Assembly: GCA_964586285.1 (NCBI GenBank)
Contig: CAZPHU010000185.1
Span: 1 to 5,108, forward strand
Length of the DNA stretch: 5,108 bases
Direction: 5' to 3'
Source: CAZPHU01 sp964586285
GTDB lineage: Bacteria; Fibrobacterota; Chitinivibrionia; Chitinivibrionales; CAYFVL01
A model generated the notes under the pieces. It was not told the DNA's origin and made no database searches. It worked only from the letters and a program-made list of their open reading frames with translations. Numbering within the stretch: the first letter of the stretch is position 1; each line of letters opens with the position of its first letter. The position numbers and the translations under genes are program-made. Positions 1-5,108 of the stretch are shown here, piece by piece.

Positions 1-1761
1 GCCGAATTTGATTCCATCCCGGCGGGGAACGCGGATACCGTAGCGGTTATGAACATGGGGACCCCTGGTGATTCCGGTCATGCCGATCGTTCCCAGCACA
101 TCTCCCTTCTTAACCTCATCCCCTGTCTTCACGTAGCGTTTTGCCATATGTGCATACCACAGCACAGTTTTCCCGTTGACAACGGCCACCGTCCGTCCGG
201 CTGCAGCGCTGTTATGAATGATTACCGTCCCGTCGATCGGGCTGATCAGTTCACTCCCCAATTTTCCGGCGACATCGAACCCGTAATGCGGCTGCCCTCC
301 ACCGGTGCCCCTTTCACACCAGTCGCCGGTCACGTAGGCATAAGGATCCTTGACCAGACCGGTAAAATAGCGGTACACGGGAAGCAGATGCTTTGAATTC
401 TCCGTATCGATAGAGCTTGGCGGATAGAAACGAACCTTGGTTCCGACCGGGATATGCTTCATCAGACTAAGCTCATTCTCCCCTTCTATTCGCGTCTGAT
501 TGTGCACATCAACGATTTCCGAGGCATACGCATTGACATCGGCGATACTGGGCACGGTTGCGGTGAAGTAGCAGATCGCATACTTGGCCATCCGATAGAT
601 AGATTCACCGTCGGTAAAGGTATGCTCTACGACCTGATCCTCGGCCTCGATCAGCTGCACAGGGGCAATGGGACGAGGCGCGGGTTGGTGAATAAGCGGT
701 TGGGAAAGGAAAAACACCGGCACCAGAATCAAGGCCGCCGCGACTTTGCCCGCAGCGCAGATCAGACCGTCGTACCTCTCCCAGAAACAGGCGTGATCGG
801 CCCCCTGAGGATTGTTCAGAACATACTGTACCCTCTGGGCCAGAGTATCGAATGCCTTGCCTGCGGTGGAGTACTGCCTGCAATCATGCACCGATTTGCC
901 CTCATCCTGAGCATCACGTATGAGAGCACTCTCGGGGATCTCCAGATCAAACAGTATCGATTGGGGTAAAAGAGATACACCGGATTGATTCTTGATCACC
1001 ACCTGTTCGCACAGACTCTCCAGAAACCGGCGGTTCTCCGCCATGGTCCTGATCTTCCCCCGAATCGCCGAGGTACGCTTCCCGTATACTTCGTTTTTGA
1101 CTATTCGGATACGAACGCTTGAGTTCTTCTGGGTCAGGCGCTTAACGTTGAGAAGGTAATCCCGAAGGCTTTTGGTCGACAAAGCATTCAGCGTTACGGG
1201 AATAAGATTCAGATCACTGAGAGTAAACAGCGCCCTGGTGACCCTGTTCCAGACGGAGGGAGTGTCGATTATGACGTACTTATAGTAGTGCCTGCATACG
1301 CGAAGGTTGTACAGAAGGTTGCTTAAATGGAAGCGGCCGACATGTTTGAAAAGATCGGCACTGGCCGGAATCAGATCAAGGCGCGGCCCGATTTCCTGGG
1401 TTAAACGAGTAACATCGCCCCATCCCAACACCGGAGAGAAAAGACGGGATTCCAATCGCTTAAATAGATGCTTATACCGGGCAAAGGCACCGTCTCCGAG
1501 CTGCTCGGGAAGCGAATACCTCTTATTAAACAGATCCCAGGATGCACGGGAACACTCTGCCGGATCTTTTCCCAGCGCATAGGTAGCACTCCCCTGAACA
1601 TCGAGATCAACAATAAGCACACGCCCCTTCTTGGCCAGGGCGGCGGCAAGATTGGTCGCTACCGTGCTTTTTCCCACTCCGCCTTTGATGTTGGCGATAT
1701 GAATTATACCGCCATTATCGTTGTCGGCGAAAACTACCGTTTTTCTCGATTTTTCAACCAC
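1..1761 (-). CDS. ParA/MinD-type ATPase fused through a membrane segment to a LysM-like region and M23 endopeptidase (3' end outside window)
   Basis: One open frame of 587 codons starts at GTG 1761 and is still open at the window edge. Residues 8-325 are a ParA/MinD-type ATPase: deviant Walker A KGGVGKST at 26-33 (signature Lys26, Lys31), A' motif VLIVDLDVQGSAT at 48-60, Walker B VIIDTPS around 163-169, and the ParA-like C-terminal stretch at about 270-312. A hydrophobic segment at about 333-357 follows, then a Pro-rich linker (355-367), a LysM-like region (about 380-447) and an M23 peptidase. The M23 residues are all present: HYGFD (His492, Asp496), AHM (His538) and HVH (His569, His571). By family knowledge the ATPase forms nucleotide-dependent dimers in the cytoplasm and M23 enzymes cut peptidoglycan cross-links. 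A type II topology (ATPase in, peptidase out) is inferred. GTG is chosen because GGAG lies 5 nt upstream and an in-frame TGA immediately precedes it. The domain fusion is the oddity. The two halves are each clear; the biological role is unknown. Confidence 0.9.
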   Translation of the reverse strand, partial: MVEKSRKTVVFADNDNGGIIHIANIKGGVGKSTVATNLAAALAKKGRVLIVDLDVQGSATYALGKDPAECSRASWDLFNKRYSLPEQLGDGAFARYKHLFKRLESRLFSPVLGWGDVTRLTQEIGPRLDLIPASADLFKHVGRFHLSNLLYNLRVCRHYYKYVIIDTPSVWNRVTRALFTLSDLNLIPVTLNALSTKSLRDYLLNVKRLTQKNSSVRIRIVKNEVYGKRTSAIRGKIRTMAENRRFLESLCEQVVIKNQSGVSLLPQSILFDLEIPESALIRDAQDEGKSVHDCRQYSTAGKAFDTLAQRVQYVLNNPQGADHACFWERYDGLICAAGKVAAALILVPVFFLSQPLIHQPAPRPIAPVQLIEAEDQVVEHTFTDGESIYRMAKYAICYFTATVPSIADVNAYASEIVDVHNQTRIEGENELSLMKHIPVGTKVRFYPPSSIDTENSKHLLPVYRYFTGLVKDPYAYVTGDWCERGTGGGQPHYGFDVAGKLGSELISPIDGTVIIHNSAAAGRTVAVVNGKTVLWYAHMAKRYVKTGDEVKKGDVLGTIGMTGITRGPHVHNRYGIRVPRRDGIKFG

Positions 1762-1766
1762 TCAAA

Positions 1767-1770
1767 CTCC
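1767..1770 (-). promoter_or_regulatory. Shine-Dalgarno deciding the GTG start of the ATPase-peptidase fusion gene
   Basis: On the minus strand GGAG is followed by a 5-nt spacer (TTTGA) and then GTG at 1761-1759. The TGA in the spacer is in frame with the GTG, so translation of the fusion protein cannot begin further upstream. The site sits in the 15-nt gap after the receiver stop codon (1777-1779), which suggests co-transcription and possible translational coupling of the two genes. Confidence 0.65.
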
Positions 1771-1776
1771 GTTTAC

Positions 1777-2118
1777 TTACACAAGCGCGCTCACAATAGA
1801 ATCGATATCTAAAGGACGATGCATGACCCGGTCTTTTGAATTACGCTGACGGCCTGGAAGTGTTGTGAAACTATCCGGCGAATTAAGGAAAATCACCGGT
1901 ATGGAATTAAGCTTTTTTGAAAAAGCGAAATATGAATAAATCATATTTCCACGAATCCAGCTGTCCACGTCCAAAACAATCATCTCGGGCGCCTCATCGA
2001 TTCCGGTCATGAATTCGTCGGTTGTCGAACAACTGATTATTTCATGATTTTTACCGGAGAGTTTATCACATATTCTCTTATTTCGATTCTTGGTCTCATC
2101 CATTACCAGGACTTTCAT
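1777..2118 (-). CDS. Stand-alone atypical CheY-like receiver domain protein
   Basis: A 113-residue protein that is little more than one receiver domain. It begins MKVLVMDE with the acidic pair Asp7/Glu8, has the phosphoacceptor-type strand MIVLDVD with Asp50, and the strand IPVIFLNS at 73-80. It ends in a helix after HRPLD at 100-104. Canonical receivers have Thr/Ser after the fourth strand and an invariant Lys in a KP motif. Here the fourth strand ends Asn79-Ser80 and the Lys position is Arg101 before Pro102, so the switch residues are partly altered. An ATG 15 nt upstream (2133) is in frame, but it overlaps the GGAGG that serves the ATG at 2118, so 2118 is preferred. No output domain is present. 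The gene lies 15 nt ahead of the ATPase-peptidase fusion in the same orientation, so it probably acts by protein contact, perhaps on that ATPase (inference). Confidence 0.82.
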   Translation of the reverse strand: MKVLVMDETKNRNKRICDKLSGKNHEIISCSTTDEFMTGIDEAPEMIVLDVDSWIRGNMIYSYFAFSKKLNSIPVIFLNSPDSFTTLPGRQRNSKDRVMHRPLDIDSIVSALV

Positions 2119-2126
2119 TAATGCGA

Positions 2127-2131
2127 CCTCC
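2127..2131 (-). promoter_or_regulatory. Shine-Dalgarno deciding the receiver gene start
   Basis: GGAGG on the minus strand stands 8 nt before ATG 2118-2116. The alternative in-frame ATG at 2133 overlaps this purine run and has no comparable site of its own. The longer reading would add only MEVAL ahead of the first receiver strand. Confidence 0.75.
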
Positions 2132-2175
2132 ATTTGGTTACTTTCAGTAAAATGGGACGAATATCTATGCAGTTA

Positions 2176-2185
2176 TTTAGCTAAA
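2176..2185. promoter_or_regulatory. Perfect 10-bp palindrome in the receiver gene leader
   Basis: TTTAGCTAAA reads the same on both strands and lies about 20 nt downstream of the predicted minus-strand -10 element, inside the inferred 5' leader of the receiver gene. The position would suit an operator, but a 10-bp AT-rich palindrome can occur by chance, and no second copy was seen in the window. Confidence 0.2.
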
Positions 2186-2205
2186 AGAAGCCCGACGCAT
2201 CATTT

Positions 2206-2234
2206 ATGGTACAATACGCCGGGATAAGTGACAA
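2206..2234 (-). promoter_or_regulatory. Predicted sigma70-type promoter for the receiver / ATPase-peptidase pair
   Basis: Minus strand: -35 TTGTCA (2234-2229, five of six consensus bases), a 17-nt spacer, then -10 TACCAT (2211-2206, four of six, with the key TA and final AT). Transcription would start near 2199, giving a leader of about 80 nt before ATG 2118. It lies in the 158-nt gap after the TPR gene, which suggests the receiver and fusion gene form their own transcription unit rather than depending on readthrough. Confidence 0.5.
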
Positions 2235-2276
2235 GTATCAGGAAAAAAAAGCGGCTGTTAACTCTACGCGAAACGA

Positions 2277-2951
2277 TCACATCACCGACAATTCGGCAAG
2301 AAGATTCTTTGCTTTTTCCTCGTATTCGCCGGATACGGTATCCGAGACAATCTCTTGGAGTGCCTGTCTGCTTTGATCCACATTGCCCAATTCCTTATAG
2401 GCAAGCGCCATTTTCCATCTTACGTCCGGATACCTGTAACGAATATCGGCTGCGCTAAGTGCCTGCTCAAAATACTCCACCGCCCTTTTTGTATCACCCT
2501 TGGCCTCGTACGCGGTACCCAGTAAAACCAGCGCTTCGCCGGACACAAACCCGGTATTGCGCTTGATCTGCGCGGCCTGTTCCAGATACTCTATCGCCTG
2601 ATCGTAGTTCTCTCTTTCCATATAAATGCGTCCAAGCATCAATGAGCTGTAGGCGGCCTGAGGAGTATTGTCGTAATTATCCACCACACTGGTAAACCCC
2701 TGGACGGCTTCATCGACCCGGTCGGCCTCAAAGGCGATCATCGCCTTTCCGAAACCCTCCTGTGCACCGTCGATTGCCTGTTGACGGGTAAAGCGGTATC
2801 CCATCGCCCCGACCACCAGCACGGCTAAGACCACTACGAAACCGATCACGGTCTTTTTATTTTTGGTGTAAAATTCCTGCGCGCCCCCTATGGAATTCCA
2901 CAACGGATCCGAGCGCATTTGCTTTTTTTTCTTGTTGTATTTGATATCCAA
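2277..2951 (-). CDS. Single-pass membrane protein with C-terminal TPR repeats, YfgM-like
   Basis: A 224-residue protein. The N-terminus is strongly basic (KKKK at 7-10, NKK at 31-33), followed by a hydrophobic segment at about 34-52 (TVIGFVVVLAVLVVGAMGY) and then a helical TPR region. Repeat-like units lie near 62-95, 98-131, 137-170 and 175-208, with TPR signatures such as LGRIYMERENYDQAIEYLEQA and LGTAYEAKGDTKRAVEYFEQA. Basic residues before the membrane segment predict a cytoplasmic N-terminus and an extracytoplasmic TPR domain. Size and architecture resemble YfgM, which associates with the SecYEG translocon and periplasmic chaperones in E. coli, but that match is architectural only; other TPR scaffolds look alike. 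TTG at 2951 is taken as start because AGGAGG lies 5 nt upstream and an in-frame TAA at 2970-2972 closes the frame above. The gene is divergent to the phosphatase gene. Confidence 0.85.
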   Translation of the reverse strand: MDIKYNKKKKQMRSDPLWNSIGGAQEFYTKNKKTVIGFVVVLAVLVVGAMGYRFTRQQAIDGAQEGFGKAMIAFEADRVDEAVQGFTSVVDNYDNTPQAAYSSLMLGRIYMERENYDQAIEYLEQAAQIKRNTGFVSGEALVLLGTAYEAKGDTKRAVEYFEQALSAADIRYRYPDVRWKMALAYKELGNVDQSRQALQEIVSDTVSGEYEEKAKNLLAELSVM

Positions 2952-2956
2952 TCTTT

Positions 2957-2962
2957 CCTCCT
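2957..2962 (-). promoter_or_regulatory. Strong Shine-Dalgarno serving a TTG start
   Basis: AGGAGG on the minus strand lies 5 nt before TTG 2951-2949. There is no in-frame ATG between the upstream in-frame TAA (2970-2972) and this TTG. The nearest ATG (2978) is followed at once by CAT TAA. The strong site plausibly compensates for the weak start codon. Confidence 0.75.
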
Positions 2963-3066
2963 CAATTAATTAATGCATCTTGGTGTTCAGAGTTCTATAA
3001 TAATGTATAGTGTAAAAAATGCTTCACACAGCCATACAAAGTCAAGTGAGGCAACACATTAGAACC

Positions 3067-3099
3067 TATAATCGAGTGATTATTCCATTCCGGACTCGA
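3067..3099 (+). promoter_or_regulatory. Possible -10 element and 6-bp inverted repeat ahead of the phosphatase gene
   Basis: In the 256-nt divergent gap (2952-3207), a perfect TATAAT occurs at 3067-3072 on the plus strand. At 17 nt upstream there is only AAGTGA (3044-3049), so no recognisable -35. An inverted repeat TCGAGT (3072-3077) / ACTCGA (3094-3099), with a 16-nt interval, overlaps the end of the -10 and could be an operator for an activator- or repressor-controlled promoter. A second TATAAT at 2996-3001 also lacks a -35. No consensus promoter was found for the minus-strand TPR gene in this gap. Confidence 0.3.
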
Positions 3100-3207
3100 A
3101 AATGACCTCTCAGCGGCGCTCTGAACCGTTTCCGGAGTTCATCAAAAATCGCCCATGATCCTTTTAAAACCATACAAGATTCGTTTCAACCGCGGATATA
3201 TGACACT

Positions 3208-4758
3208 ATGAATGAAAACGACCGCAAAAAAGCTGAGAATCACGAACTCAGGGAAAAAATTGCCCAACTGCAAAATCAGAACGAAATTCTCAAATCTCAG
3301 CTGATGAACACATCTCTGATCAACGAACTGACAAAAGTGATGCACACCAGCACCGACCCCGAGAGTATAATCCGGACAATACTCCTGGGAATACAGGAAA
3401 TAACCGATTTCGATCGAGTCGTTCTTTTCAGTGTCGATAAAGAGAGATTTGCGCTTCGGCCCAAAGCCTGGGTCGGGCTGGATGGTGAGCGACTCGAAGG
3501 TTTGAATATACCTTTAGGATTTGAGGGTGGGGAGATTACCGATGCGATTTTTCTCAACCGTCATCTGATCATCGAAGAACCCGATGAGAGCATGGATCCG
3601 TTCTACTCTCTTTTAAAATCATCAAGTTATCTTGTAATACCCCTGGTCAGCAAGATCACCAGAAAATGCTGGGAAGAAAAATCGTGTGAAAAGCTTTCAT
3701 GCCCCGTTCACGGCGGCGCGAATCCGTACTGTTGGAGCTTTTGCTCCTCAGGCGTTCCGTCGGGAGTTCTTTCCGAAAACGATCGACGACGCCGTTGTAT
3801 GAATTGCTCCAATTTCAAAGTCGAAGGAGTGTTCTGGATGGATCAGACCGTCAACACCTCCGGCATCTCCAGCGACTGTGTAACCATCCTTACCACCATT
3901 CTCAACCAGGCGGGGGTAATCGTTGAAAACTTCCGGATTTTCAGTGCTCTTGAGACCGCCTACAACAATCTCCAGCTAACCAACAGCCGTCTCAAGGTAG
4001 TCAACAACGACCTTAGTATAGCACAAACAAGGATCAATCGGGATCTCGAACATGCACGAGTCGTTCAACAGGGATTACTTCCCGAAAACATCTCCCGGAC
4101 AGAGGGCTTCTCTCTGGGAGCCACATACATTCCCGCAGAAGCCGTGGGCGGAGACTACTACGACGTATTTGAAATATCTCCGCATGTGTACGGAATCGTT
4201 GTTGCCGATGTTTCGGGCCACGGGGTAGCATCGGCACTGATTATGACGATGGTAAAAATTCTTCTGAAAACCAATGCAACCGCAGAACTTGGACCACAGA
4301 AAACATTGGAGCATATCAACCAGACGTTTATCTCGGAGCTTAAAAGCGATAATTTCGTAACCGTTTTTTACGGAATCCTGGACCTGTCCTCACACAGTCT
4401 TCGCTACACATCCGCCGGTCACTGCCCCATGCTTTTGATAGACAAGACGACTAAGGAAAGCCGGATGATTAAAGCAGACGGTTTGTTTCTGGGAGTGTTC
4501 CCCGATATGATGCTTAATGAATCTGTTCTACATTTCAGGCCCGGTTCCATGCGCATCTTTCTTTACACCGACGGACTTACGGAAGCGAAAAACTGTGACG
4601 GTAACATGTTCGATCTTGAACACCTTGAGCAGGCCGCACGCAAAACATTGGACCTGCCGCCCGAAGAGGCTCTGGAAGAGATTCTGCATATCCAGGAAGA
4701 TTTTTGCGAAAAGCAGCCGCCAACCGATGATATAACCCTGCTTGTTATCGATATCTAG
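3208..4758 (+). CDS. GAF domain / SpoIIE-type PP2C-like serine/threonine phosphatase with seven-cysteine (two-CW type) insert
   Basis: A complete 516-residue soluble protein. Residues 1-35 are charged and coiled-coil-like (NHELREKIAQLQNQNEIL). A GAF domain spans about 36-243, from LINELTKVMHTSTDPESII to QAGVIVENFRIF. Inserted in it at 154-200 is a cysteine cluster: CW at 154, Cys160, Cys165, CW at 175, Cys179, and CMNC at 197-200. A helical linker (244-290) leads to a SpoIIE/RsbU-type phosphatase: QQGLLP 287-292, GGDYYD 314-319 (metal-binding Asp316), ADVSGHG 333-339, YTDGLTEAKN 453-462 and TDDITLLVI 506-514. The metal-coordinating Asp residues of the family are present, so it should be active. 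Such enzymes usually dephosphorylate anti-sigma-factor antagonists in partner switching or other STAS proteins; none is encoded in this window. GAF plus the Cys cluster suggests a small-molecule, metal or redox input. No strong Shine-Dalgarno precedes ATG 3208, but the ATG at 3200 meets a stop after two codons. Confidence 0.93.
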   Translation: MNENDRKKAENHELREKIAQLQNQNEILKSQLMNTSLINELTKVMHTSTDPESIIRTILLGIQEITDFDRVVLFSVDKERFALRPKAWVGLDGERLEGLNIPLGFEGGEITDAIFLNRHLIIEEPDESMDPFYSLLKSSSYLVIPLVSKITRKCWEEKSCEKLSCPVHGGANPYCWSFCSSGVPSGVLSENDRRRRCMNCSNFKVEGVFWMDQTVNTSGISSDCVTILTTILNQAGVIVENFRIFSALETAYNNLQLTNSRLKVVNNDLSIAQTRINRDLEHARVVQQGLLPENISRTEGFSLGATYIPAEAVGGDYYDVFEISPHVYGIVVADVSGHGVASALIMTMVKILLKTNATAELGPQKTLEHINQTFISELKSDNFVTVFYGILDLSSHSLRYTSAGHCPMLLIDKTTKESRMIKADGLFLGVFPDMMLNESVLHFRPGSMRIFLYTDGLTEAKNCDGNMFDLEHLEQAARKTLDLPPEEALEEILHIQEDFCEKQPPTDDITLLVIDI

Positions 4759-4994
4759 AGCGCGGTCGATTAGCTGATATTTCCAGCCGGGCCTCTATGC
4801 AGGCGCATTGACAATAGGAATCTACATCCGGTCAAGACATTCCCGATCGAGATCATGCTCCATTTGCGATCGTGCCGGAGGCAAAGCGTGTGTGCGAATC
4901 AAGAGGCAGTTATCTGTTTATAGTCGTCGTCCCGCCGGCACTTCCACCTGTCCAAAGCCGTCACATTAAGGTTGACATTCGTGCCCAACCGGAC
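4759..4994. other. Gene-free stretch downstream of the phosphatase gene
   Basis: No open frame with a start, ribosome site and recognisable protein was found on either strand, and no tRNA-like fold was evident. No GC-rich hairpin followed by a T-run stands after the phosphatase stop codon, so its terminator is not identified. A short GGTTG/CAACC inverted repeat (4970-4974 with 4986-4990) lacks a T tract. Two TTGACA hexamers (4804-4809 region and 4972-4977 region) have no -10 at proper spacing. Confidence 0.6.
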
Positions 4995-5108
4995 AAACGC
5001 ACCCCCCTCCCAGCCTCCCCCTTGGCAAGGGGGAGGAAACGCACCCCCTCCCTGCCTCCCCCTTGGCAAGGGGGAGGAAACGCACCCCCTCCCTGCCTCC
5101 CCCTTGGC
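4995..5108. repeat. Tandem array of ~41-42-nt units each carrying a near-perfect palindrome (cut by window edge)
   Basis: Three head-to-tail units each begin AAACGCACCCC: 4995-5036 (42 nt), 5037-5077 (41 nt) and 5078-5108 (incomplete). Unit 1 differs from unit 2 by one extra C in the first C-run and by A in place of T in the CTG before the palindrome. Units 2 and 3 are identical as far as visible. In each, arms CCTCCCCCTT and AAGGGGGAGG flank a GGC loop (5014-5036, 5055-5077, and 5096-5108 truncated), giving a 10-bp hairpin. This resembles REP-like or other small intergenic palindromic repeats of bacteria. There is no coding sequence, and no T-tract to make it a classic terminator. Confidence 0.9.

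Noticed and set aside
49..396. 115-residue open frame on the plus strand
   Set aside because: It is antisense to the M23 catalytic region. The His/Asp motifs on the minus strand explain the sequence.
454..969. 171-residue open frame on the plus strand
   Set aside because: It lies wholly antisense to the ATPase-peptidase gene, shows no family motif, and the opposite strand encodes clear catalytic domains over the same bases.
1468..1812. 114-residue plus-strand open frame across the fusion gene start
   Set aside because: It is antisense to the Walker A and A' region of the ATPase, with no motif or ribosome site of its own.
2243..2276. Intrinsic terminator after the TPR gene
   Set aside because: There is a T8 run on the minus strand (2250-2243), but the preceding bases form only about a 3-bp GCG/CGC stem, too weak to call.
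2923..2930. Programmed -1 frameshift at an A8 run (AAA AAA AAG) near codons 8-10 of the TPR gene
   Set aside because: The run matches a slippery heptamer, but a -1 shift meets a stop after about 20 codons and the zero frame gives the full TPR protein. It is explained by a basic KKKK patch before the membrane segment.
4804..4830. Plus-strand promoter starting at a TTGACA
   Set aside because: The hexamer is consensus, but the position 17 nt downstream reads GTCAAG, not a -10, and no gene follows.
4970..4990. GGTTG/CAACC hairpin as terminator of the phosphatase gene
   Set aside because: It has a five-bp stem with an 11-nt loop, no T tract, and lies more than 200 nt beyond the stop codon.
4995..5108. 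CRISPR array
   Set aside because: The units are contiguous and identical throughout, with no unique spacers between repeats.

Overview
The window looks like bacterial chromosomal DNA of roughly balanced base composition. It carries three genes on the minus strand, one on the plus strand, and a short gene-free tail ending in tandem palindromic repeats. A periplasmic-type M23 peptidase on a membrane anchor, a YfgM-like TPR membrane protein and a GAF/SpoIIE-type phosphatase would fit an environmental Gram-negative lineage with elaborate signalling (deltaproteobacterial, Fibrobacterota or similar). No sequence here fixes the phylum, so this is inference only.

Layout. From the right-hand end of the minus-strand block leftwards: (i) 2277-2951, a 224-residue protein with one membrane segment and TPR repeats, using a TTG start behind a strong Shine-Dalgarno; (ii) 1777-2118, a stand-alone 113-residue CheY-like receiver with an altered active site, preceded by a good sigma70-type promoter; (iii) 1-1761, beginning only 15 nt after the receiver, one uninterrupted frame coding for a ParA/MinD-type ATPase, a membrane segment, a LysM-like region and an M23 (LytM-type) endopeptidase with all five active-site residues. 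This last gene runs off the left edge. Divergently, 3208-4758 on the plus strand codes for a complete GAF-SpoIIE (PP2C-like) serine/threonine phosphatase whose GAF domain carries a seven-cysteine insert of the 'two-CW' type. The rest (4759-5108) has no gene. Its last 114 nt are tandem units of about 41-42 nt, each containing a perfect 10-bp inverted repeat.

How the genes may work together. The most unusual item is the ParA-membrane-M23 fusion. One polypeptide appears to join a cytoplasmic positioning-type ATPase to a peptidoglycan hydrolase outside the inner membrane. With the receiver directly upstream, the pair reads as a candidate two-gene module for spatially controlled cell-wall cleavage. 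The neighbouring TPR membrane protein and phosphatase could belong to the same envelope or signalling biology, but the phosphatase is divergent and the TPR gene is separated by a promoter, so functional linkage to them is speculative.
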